A stretch of 5,019 nucleotides of DNA, taken from Bacillota bacterium (lineage in GTDB: Bacteria; Bacillota_A; Clostridia; Acetivibrionales; DUMB01). The position numbers were made by a program, and so were the translations under genes. Below the pieces are notes generated by a model. It was not told the DNA's origin, did no database searches, and saw only the letters and a program-made list of their open reading frames with translations. Below are positions 1 to 4,185 of the stretch, piece after piece (the first letter of the stretch is position 1; each line of letters starts with the position of its first letter). Location of the stretch: assembly GCA_023621975.1 (NCBI GenBank), contig JAMOAC010000005.1, positions 1-5,019 of the forward strand. The letters run 5' to 3'.

Positions 1-414
1 GATGATCCAATTGATGTAGTTTCAAAAGTTGGAGGTTTTGATATTGCAGCTATGGCAGGAGTGTATATCGGAGCTGCTTACTATAAGCTGCCGGTGGTTA
101 TAGATGGGTTTATTTCGGCTGTAGCTGCCCTTGTAGCTTATAAACTAGCAAATCTTACTGTTGAATATATGATACCTTCCCACGCGTCCTATGAGCCAGG
201 TTACGCATATGCCGTAAAAGAACTTGGCCTTGAACCGGTACTCATGCTGAATATGCGTCTTGGAGAAGGAAGCGGCTGTCCTGTTATGTTCATGATAGTT
301 GATGCTGCATGTGCGATAATCCGCAATATGGGAACCTTTGCCGAAGCCGCAATAGATGAAAAGTACCTGGAGAATATAAAGGGAGAAGATAGCTTTATGA
401 TAGGTAAAACTTAA
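1..414 (+). CDS. cobT: Nicotinate-nucleotide-dimethylbenzimidazole phosphoribosyltransferase CobT, C-terminal part
   Basis: The reading frame is open from the first base and ends at TAA 412-414, giving 137 residues, so roughly the first 60% of a ~350-residue protein lies outside the window. CobT transfers phosphoribose from nicotinate mononucleotide to a lower-ligand base such as dimethylbenzimidazole, making alpha-ribazole 5'-phosphate for the nucleotide loop of cobalamin; it is cytoplasmic. Visible family motifs in order are KVGGFDIAAMAG (residues 9-20), LPVVIDGFIS (about 31-40), IPSHASYEPG (58-67) and MRLGEGSG (85-92). The glutamate in RLGEGSG (residue 89, codon 265-267) matches the catalytic base known from Salmonella CobT (Glu317). 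The end, with NMGTFAEAAI, is normal for the family and the gene looks intact. The next cobalamin gene starts 207 bases downstream in the same direction. Which base the enzyme prefers cannot be told from this part. Confidence 0.97.
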   Translation, partial: DDPIDVVSKVGGFDIAAMAGVYIGAAYYKLPVVIDGFISAVAALVAYKLANLTVEYMIPSHASYEPGYAYAVKELGLEPVLMLNMRLGEGSGCPVMFMIVDAACAIIRNMGTFAEAAIDEKYLENIKGEDSFMIGKT

Positions 415-457
415 AGCTAAAATATGAACTGATCTATCTAAAAAACCTTTTTGATTT

Positions 458-577
458 TTGAAAAACATTAAAACGATTACAAAGACAAGGAAAAATAAGC
501 AGAGAAGGAAAACAAATAGAGGAGAAAAAAATAATCCTGAGGCTCCTTTTGAAGAAGAGCATGACATGTATATATAA
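458..577 (+). CDS. Doubtful 39-codon small ORF between cobT and cobU
   Basis: From a TTG at 458 the frame is open for 39 codons to TAA 575-577; an in-frame TGA lies just upstream at 452-454. The peptide would be strongly basic in its first two thirds (Lys, Arg and Thr rich) and end in an acidic tail, NNPEAPFEEEHDMYI. No Shine-Dalgarno sequence precedes the TTG, and A/G-rich DNA gives Lys/Arg/Glu codons by chance, so coding is uncertain. In its favour, the basic-then-acidic layout with Pro-Glu-Ala-Pro is less trivial than simple poly-Lys. I do not recognise a family. It could be a remnant of a longer gene or merely untranslated leader of cobU. Confidence 0.18.
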   Translation: MKNIKTITKTRKNKQRRKTNRGEKNNPEAPFEEEHDMYI

Positions 578-578
578 A
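549..578 (+). promoter_or_regulatory. Candidate sigma-A-type promoter upstream of cobU
   Basis: TTGAAG at 549-554 and TATAAA at 573-578 are separated by 18 bases. These match the -35 (TTGACA) and -10 (TATAAT) consensus at four and five of six positions. A transcript would begin near 585, giving a leader of about 35 bases before the cobU TTG. In AT-rich DNA such matches arise easily, so this is only a candidate for an internal promoter serving cobU and the genes after it. Confidence 0.3.
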
Positions 579-608
579 AAAATAAATAGAGCAAAGATTT
601 CAAATACA

Positions 609-614
609 GAGGAG
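609..614 (+). promoter_or_regulatory. Shine-Dalgarno site fixing the TTG start of cobU
   Basis: GAGGAG lies seven bases before TTG 622. It supports this non-ATG start, which also gives the expected N-terminus: a short beta strand running straight into the P-loop (MRILISGG). Confidence 0.7.
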
Positions 615-621
615 TGGTATA

Positions 622-1120
622 TTGAGAATTTTAATATCTGGCGGTTGCAAAAACGGGAAATCATATTTTGCACAGAAGTTGGCACGGGAACAATCAAAAG
701 GCAGGATGTATTACCTGGCTACTATGCGCCCGTATGATGACGAAGATTATGAAAGAATCCAACGGCACAGAAAAGAACGTCACGGCTGGGGTTTTATAAC
801 CATTGAACAGCCTGTTGATATTCTACAATGCTTGAACATTTGCGATAAGCAATGTCGTTAATCTGAATGCACCGAAAAAGATTGCTGAAGACTTAACAAG
901 TTTATGTAAACAGATAAATAATATAGTTATTGTTTCTGATTACATCTATTCCGATGCAATACTGTATGAGGATTTGACCGAAGCTTACCGCAAAGGACTT
1001 GCATTCATTGACAGGAAGCTGGCTGCAATATGTGATGTTGTGCTGGAAGTAGCGTTTGGCAGCATTGTTATACATAAAGGCAGGGAGGTGTTCATGCCTT
1101 TTTATGAAAAGATACTTTAA
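622..1120 (+). pseudogene. cobU: Broken cobU: adenosylcobinamide kinase / adenosylcobinamide-phosphate guanylyltransferase
   Basis: CobU phosphorylates adenosylcobinamide and then transfers GMP to make adenosyl-GDP-cobinamide, the partner used by CobS. The first half (622-861, 79 codons from TTG) has the P-loop ISGGCKNGKS (residues 5-14) and RIQRHRKER (45-53), whose His49 corresponds to the guanylylated His46 of Salmonella CobU. This frame stops at TAA 859-861. The C-terminal half continues one frame over, open from 836 to TAA 1118-1120, with VIVSDYIYSD (from 926), then GLAFIDRKLAAICDVVLEVA, matching the CobU end. Between CLNICDKQ and VNLNAPKKI the central strand and Walker B-like segment, usually of the form LLDsvTaLLaNemF, is absent. 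The halves joined give about 165 residues against about 180 normally. A deletion of some 60-75 bases with a net frame change fits best. The second half has no ATG, GTG or TTG before 974, so it is unlikely to be translated alone. A sequencing or assembly error cannot be excluded. Confidence 0.85.
1083..1088 (+). promoter_or_regulatory. Probable ribosome binding site of cobS, inside the cobU 3' end
   Basis: GGGAGG lies 15 bases before ATG 1104, longer than ideal. A second site, AAAGGA at 1119-1124, is six bases before ATG 1131. Starting at 1131 would leave only eight residues before the conserved IPIP, fewer than known CobS proteins have, so 1104 is preferred despite the spacing. Confidence 0.4.
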
Positions 1121-1871
1121 AGGATTTTTCATGTCCTGGGGTATGTTTTGCGCTATACCAATTCCGCATAAAGACTGGGATGAAAGCTGTACAAATCTGA
1201 TTATTCCGTTTTTCCCTGTTGTCGGGCTATTTATAGGGTTGCTGTGGTATGGAAGCTCAATACTTTTGCATTTGGCAGGTTTGAGAACGATGATGCTTTC
1301 GGCTTTTTTGATGCTTTTCCCTTATGTCATAACAGGCTTTTTACATGTTGACGGTTTTATGGATACAAGTGATGCAATTCTATCATACCGTCCTCTCGAG
1401 GAAAAGCTTAAGATATTGAAAGATCCACATACAGGAGCTTTTGCAGTTGTTTCTGTTTTAGCCTTGTTTGTTATATGTTTTGCCTGTGCATATGAAATTG
1501 CTTCAGACACTGCTTTAGACATTGGAAAACTCCGTTTTCTTGTGTTAATGCCTGTAATATCAAGGAGCCTTACCGGATTAGCTTTGCTTTCATTAAAAGT
1601 TATACCCCAAAGCGGTTACGGTTCATATTTTAAGAAGAATACAAAAACAGTCCATAATATAAGTCTGGTTTTGACGGGATTCTCCGCAGTAGCAGCAATG
1701 TGCTTCTTGTCCGTAGGTAGAGGGTTGATTGTTGCTACAGCAATGATTTCCGGATTCTTTCTTTCCATTTTGTGGGCATACAGGCAGCTTGGCGGTATTT
1801 CAGGTGATATATCAGGTTATGCTCTTACAGTTTCGGAAGCTTGCGGGCTTATTGCACTGGCACTGATTTAA
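1104..1871 (+). CDS. cobS: Adenosylcobinamide-GDP ribazoletransferase (cobalamin synthase) CobS
   Basis: This integral membrane enzyme joins adenosyl-GDP-cobinamide to alpha-ribazole (or its 5'-phosphate), giving adenosylcobalamin (phosphate) with release of GMP. The product has 255 residues; the family is usually near 250. Motifs seen are IPIP (18-21) after the first hydrophobic stretch, HVDGFMDTSDA (81-91) with the acidic residues D83, D87 and D90 taken to bind Mg2+, KILKDPHTGAF (103-113), and RQLGGISGDISGYALTVSE (227-245). Several hydrophobic segments fit a multi-pass protein: about 35-57, 62-80, 112-130, 143-165, 186-203, 208-225 and 245-255. ATG 1104 is chosen because its N-terminus aligns with family length; the same frame is open further upstream to an ATG at 1056, but that would lie deep inside cobU. 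It overlaps the cobU end by 17 bases, so translational coupling to cobU would normally be expected; the broken cobU may lower expression. The gene itself appears intact. Confidence 0.95.
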   Translation: MKRYFKGFFMSWGMFCAIPIPHKDWDESCTNLIIPFFPVVGLFIGLLWYGSSILLHLAGLRTMMLSAFLMLFPYVITGFLHVDGFMDTSDAILSYRPLEEKLKILKDPHTGAFAVVSVLALFVICFACAYEIASDTALDIGKLRFLVLMPVISRSLTGLALLSLKVIPQSGYGSYFKKNTKTVHNISLVLTGFSAVAAMCFLSVGRGLIVATAMISGFFLSILWAYRQLGGISGDISGYALTVSEACGLIALALI

Positions 1872-1900
1872 AGATTGATTCACTGATTTAAAGATTGATT
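1861..1900 (+). repeat. Perfect 20-bp tandem duplication across the cobS stop
   Basis: Two identical copies of CACTGATTTAAAGATTGATT lie head to tail at 1861-1880 and 1881-1900, with no sign of a third. The first copy carries the last CobS codons and its TAA (1869-1871), so the second is entirely untranslated spacer before the next gene's ribosome binding site. Full identity points to a recent duplication by replication slippage. CobS is unaffected because the stop lies in the first copy. Confidence 0.97.
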
Positions 1901-1903
1901 TAC

Positions 1904-1909
1904 AGGAGG
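1904..1909 (+). promoter_or_regulatory. Shine-Dalgarno site that selects ATG 1917
   Basis: AGGAGG is a strong ribosome binding site. ATG 1911 is only one base away and too close to use, whereas the in-frame ATG 1917 is seven bases away, so 1917 is taken as the start of the CobU-like gene. Confidence 0.75.
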
Positions 1910-1916
1910 TATGATA

Positions 1917-2303
1917 ATGGTACTGGTTTTTGGTGGAGCTTACCAGGGAAAACTGGAGTATGTGATACAGAATTATAAGATACGGGAAATCGAGATTTTT
2001 TACTGCGATAATTGTAAGGAAATAGATTTTTCCAGGAAGGTTATTTATGGTCTTGAAAAACTTATTTTGAACATTCTAAAAGATCTAAAAGATGAAGCCG
2101 ACCCGATAGAGTATATAAGCAAAAACCTTGATAAAATGATGGATAAAATAATTATCTGCACAGATATTTCTTGCGGAATTGTTCCTACAGATCCGCTTTT
2201 GAGGCAGTGGAGAGAAGCTGTAGGACGCTGCATGGCCTTACTTTCACAAAGAGCCGAAAGAGTCATCCGCGTTTTTTGCGGTATAGGGACGGTATTAAAA
2301 TGA
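1917..2303 (+). CDS. Short CobU-like protein with degenerate P-loop
   Basis: A 128-residue protein related to CobU but much shorter (about 180 is usual). Its N-terminus, VLVFGGAYQGKLEYV (2-16), lines up with the CobU P-loop, but leucine replaces the Ser/Thr after GK. Its end, DKIIICTDISCGIVPTDPLLRQWREAVGR and on to VFCGIGTVLK (76-128), closely follows CobU's VVLVTNEVGMGIVPEN, RxFRDxxGR and SGIGVKIK pattern. The middle (17-75) is a Lys/Leu/Ile-rich stretch with no RIxxHxxxR motif, so the histidine guanylylated in CobU has no counterpart. Ordinary kinase and guanylyltransferase activity therefore looks unlikely; a regulatory, scaffolding or altered-nucleotide role is possible, but this is inference. 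It sits between cobS and cobC, 45 bases after cobS, and its stop overlaps the cobC start (ATGA). It keeps an intact frame while the fuller cobU upstream is broken. Confidence 0.8.
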   Translation: MVLVFGGAYQGKLEYVIQNYKIREIEIFYCDNCKEIDFSRKVIYGLEKLILNILKDLKDEADPIEYISKNLDKMMDKIIICTDISCGIVPTDPLLRQWREAVGRCMALLSQRAERVIRVFCGIGTVLK

Positions 2304-2944
2304 ACGCGAAAATCCACATTATCCGCCATGGGAGAACTTTTGCCAATGAAAAAAGCCTCTACTGCGGTAGTACGGATATTCCATTATCGGAAAGCGGAGC
2401 AAAAGAAATTTTAGACTTCAAAAGTAAGGGAGTTTATCCTAAGGCAGAATTATTTATAACAAGCGGGATGAAAAGGACAATTGAAACTCTCAAGCTGATA
2501 TATGGAGATGTAGATTTTATTACTATAAAAGGTCTTAGAGAATATGATTTTGGAGATTTTGAAATGCAAGGTTATAATGAGTTGAAGGACAGGCCTGACT
2601 ATCAGGAGTGGATAACCGATGAAGAGGGTAATGTACGCTGCCCGGGCGGAGAAAGTAAAAATGAATTTTATAAAAGAGTTGATCAAAGCATTCAGAAAAT
2701 ACTTAAAGAAATATTTAAACGAGATACAGGTTCTGCAATGGTTATCTGCCATGGAGGTGTTATCGCGGTTATAATGGACAGGTTGTTTCCAAATAAGAGA
2801 AACTTCTATGAATGGCAGCCTAAATATGGACTAGGATATACTTTGGAATATTCTAACGGTGAGTTTAAAGGATATAAAAACATAGAACCGACATCAATAG
2901 AACCAACATCAGAAGAAACGACATCAAAACACGAAAATATATGA
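2300..2944 (+). CDS. cobC: CobC-like alpha-ribazole phosphatase, histidine phosphatase family
   Basis: A 214-residue phosphoglycerate-mutase-like phosphatase. CobC dephosphorylates alpha-ribazole 5'-phosphate or adenosylcobalamin 5'-phosphate, the last step of the nucleotide-loop pathway. Catalytic features are all visible: IIRHGRT (7-13) with His10 as the phosphorylated residue, Arg59 in SGMKRTIET, the acid Glu81 in LREYDFGDFE, and His151 in VICHGGV. CPGGES (114-119) is also typical of this group. The same frame is open further upstream, but the start at 2300 puts RHG at the normal distance from the N-terminus and overlaps the preceding stop by four bases (ATGA), implying translational re-initiation. 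No strong ribosome site precedes it. Residues 195-209 form an unusual tail, IEPTS IEPTS EETTS, outside the catalytic fold. The substrate is assigned from context; the family also includes phosphatases with other substrates. Confidence 0.9.
   Translation: MNAKIHIIRHGRTFANEKSLYCGSTDIPLSESGAKEILDFKSKGVYPKAELFITSGMKRTIETLKLIYGDVDFITIKGLREYDFGDFEMQGYNELKDRPDYQEWITDEEGNVRCPGGESKNEFYKRVDQSIQKILKEIFKRDTGSAMVICHGGVIAVIMDRLFPNKRNFYEWQPKYGLGYTLEYSNGEFKGYKNIEPTSIEPTSEETTSKHENI
2882..2926 (+). repeat. Three in-frame 15-bp repeats in the cobC 3' end
   Basis: Three imperfect 15-base units (2882-2896, 2897-2911, 2912-2926) encode IEPTS, IEPTS and EETTS. The first two differ at one base (CCG versus CCA); the third has diverged further. 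The period is a whole number of codons, so copy-number change would keep the frame. They form a short acidic, Pro/Thr/Ser tail on CobC. Confidence 0.9.
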
Positions 2945-2965
2945 ATAAAGGAGTGCTTTTAAAAT

Positions 2966-3997
2966 ATGAAGAATAGAATTATATCACTAAAAACAATAAT
3001 AGCGGTATTACTTGTAAGTATAATGATAATACTTTCATTTTCAGCTTGTTTAAAATCAGCTGATAAAACAAATAATGGAGCGGAACAAAATAGCAGATTG
3101 GAACAAAGTGAAAAGGTGTCCGGAGCTGAACTCCGGAAAGAAGCATCTTCGGATGCTCAAGAGGAAGAATTACCAACAAAAGATCCCCAAGGAAATGATA
3201 TTAAAATTCCTGAAAACATAAACGCAATAGCGGCTATGGCGCCGGCAATAGTTGAAATCTTGGTTGAACTCGGACTAGGAGATAAAATAGTTGCAATTGA
3301 ATTAGCTTCAGTAGGAATTGAAGGGGTAAGGGAAGATGCCATGGTCTTTGATATGATGGCTCCTGATGTTGAAAAGCTCATAAGCCTAAAGCCAGACATA
3401 CTGTTTGCTTCGACTATAAGTCAGCTCGGTGGTAGTGAAGATCCATTTAAGCCCCTACAAGATGTAGGCATTTGTGTGGCGTATATACCTACAAGTAACA
3501 CTATCGAAGATATAAAAAACGATATTATGTTCATTGCAAAAGCAACAAAGACTGCAGATAAAGGCAGAATGCTTATTGATAATATGGAGAAGGAAATTGA
3601 AAAAATATCAAATATAGCAAAAACCATTACGGAAAAGAAAAAAGTATACTTTGAGATTGCGGCAGCACCTACAATATACAGCTTTGGTAAAGGTGTATTC
3701 CTGAATGAGATGATAGAGCTTGTCGGGGCCGAAAATGTATTTGCCGATCAAACCGGTTGGATGTCGGTAGCGCCGGAGGTTGCCGTAGCTACAGATCCGG
3801 ACGTGATTCTTACAAATGTTAATTACATCGAAGATCCTGTTGCGGAGATAAAATCAAGGGATGGGTGGCAGGACATGAAAGCCATAAAAAACGGGGCTGT
3901 CTATTATATTGACAATATGGCAAGCTCGCTGCCAAATCATAATATAATCAAGGCTCTTTGGCAAATTGCAAAAGCAGTATATCCCGACAAGTATTAA
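2966..3997 (+). CDS. btuF: BtuF-like corrinoid ABC transporter substrate-binding lipoprotein
   Basis: A 343-residue extracellular binding protein of the class III (BtuF/FhuD/FepB) type. The N-terminus has a basic start (MKNRIISLK), a hydrophobic core (about 10-26) and the lipobox-like FSAC with Cys28 as the likely lipidated residue; Phe at -3 is less usual. Residues 29-72 are a charged Ser/Glu/Lys/Gln-rich linker holding the domain off the membrane. The binding fold follows: PENINAIAAMAPAIVEILVELGLGDKIVAI (82-111, in two parts of the standard opening motif), LKPDILFAST (141-150), the long backbone helix around 176-225, and FLNEMIELVGAENVF (245-259). Glu97 and one of Glu248/Glu251 are candidates for the acidic residues that dock on the permease in BtuF-BtuC. 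It starts 21 bases after cobC; AAGGAG at 2948-2953 is the ribosome site, 12 bases before ATG. Binding of cobalamin or cobinamide is inferred from the neighbours; the fold is shared with haem and siderophore binders. Confidence 0.85.
   Translation: MKNRIISLKTIIAVLLVSIMIILSFSACLKSADKTNNGAEQNSRLEQSEKVSGAELRKEASSDAQEEELPTKDPQGNDIKIPENINAIAAMAPAIVEILVELGLGDKIVAIELASVGIEGVREDAMVFDMMAPDVEKLISLKPDILFASTISQLGGSEDPFKPLQDVGICVAYIPTSNTIEDIKNDIMFIAKATKTADKGRMLIDNMEKEIEKISNIAKTITEKKKVYFEIAAAPTIYSFGKGVFLNEMIELVGAENVFADQTGWMSVAPEVAVATDPDVILTNVNYIEDPVAEIKSRDGWQDMKAIKNGAVYYIDNMASSLPNHNIIKALWQIAKAVYPDKY
3119..3137 (+). other. Perfect 7-bp inverted repeat inside btuF
   Basis: TCCGGAG (3119-3125) and CTCCGGA (3131-3137) are perfect complements around a five-base CTGAA loop. 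The GC-rich stem stands out in AT-rich DNA. It lies in the codons of the flexible lipoprotein linker, where amino acid sequence is little constrained. No U-tract follows, so it is not a normal terminator. Confidence 0.85.
3142..3157 (+). other. UUCG-tetraloop hairpin inside btuF
   Basis: AGCATC (3142-3147) and GATGCT (3152-3157) pair around TTCG, giving the exceptionally stable C(UUCG)G tetraloop in RNA. It begins four bases after the previous hairpin, so the mRNA would carry two adjacent stem-loops early in btuF. A purine-rich, U-poor stretch follows, which argues against termination. Confidence 0.85.
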
Positions 3998-4108
3998 AAT
4001 ATCCCAAAAAATACCGAGTATTAAAATATCCCCATAAAACCAATGATATCCTAATAAATACCAATAATATCCCAATAAGTACTAAAATATATCCAAGTAA
4101 GTACTAAA
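3979..4108 (+). repeat. Degenerate ~20-bp AT-rich repeat array between btuF and btuC
   Basis: About six imperfect units, each beginning ATATCC or ATATATCC, start at 3979, 3999, 4026, 4046, 4067 and 4087; unit lengths are 20, 27, 20, 21, 20 and 22 bases. A rough consensus is ATATCCCAATAAGTACTAAA. The first unit lies in the last btuF codons (YPDKY) and includes its TAA at 3995-3997; the rest is non-coding. Unit lengths are not multiples of three, so the array is not a translated repeat. AGTACT at 4078-4083 and 4100-4105 and AGTATT at 3990-3995 and 4017-4022 recur at fixed places in the units. It has neither the long spacers nor the exact repeats of a CRISPR array. Function unknown. Confidence 0.75.
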
Positions 4109-4149
4109 ATTACCGATCAGTTTAAAGTTATAAAAAAGGCATAAAAAGG

Positions 4150-4185
4150 ATGAAAATTCATTTGAAAAGAATGATTAAGGTATGA
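4150..4185 (+). other. Possible 11-codon leader ORF overlapping the btuC start
   Basis: ATG 4150 opens MKIHLKRMIKV and stops at TGA 4183-4185, which overlaps the btuC ATG (4182) as ATGA. AAAAAAGG at 4132-4139 lies ten bases before its start. BtuC's own start has only AAGG one base upstream, too close for normal initiation, so the mini-ORF could deliver ribosomes to btuC by re-initiation. Alternatively it could be the original basic N-terminus of BtuC, now out of frame. Confidence 0.35.

Noticed and set aside
145..603. A 152-codon minus-strand frame across the cobT end and the following gap
   Set aside because: It overlaps well-conserved CobT codons and its Phe/Leu-rich translation simply reflects the reverse complement of purine-rich DNA; no ribosome site or recognisable motif.
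836..861. Programmed ribosomal frameshift joining the two cobU halves
   Set aside because: No slippery heptamer is evident in the overlap, and a frameshift would not supply the missing central segment of the protein.
3119..3157. Intrinsic terminator formed by the paired hairpins
   Set aside because: Neither stem is followed by a run of T and both lie inside the btuF coding frame.
3854..4075. A minus-strand frame encoding a Tyr/Trp/Gly/Ile-rich repetitive peptide
   Set aside because: The repetitive peptide is the antisense reading of the AT-rich repeat array and the btuF end; no independent coding evidence.
3979..4108. Possible CRISPR array
   Set aside because: Units are short, imperfect and directly abutting, with no unique spacers of constant length and no cas genes.
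4106..4134. Promoter directly upstream of btuC
   Set aside because: TATAAA at 4129-4134 resembles a -10 box, but nothing near 17 bases upstream resembles TTGACA.
3998..4181. Cobalamin riboswitch in front of the permease
   Set aside because: I see no B12-box-like conserved core or GC-rich stems in this gap or in 415-621; a riboswitch, if any, would lie upstream of the window.
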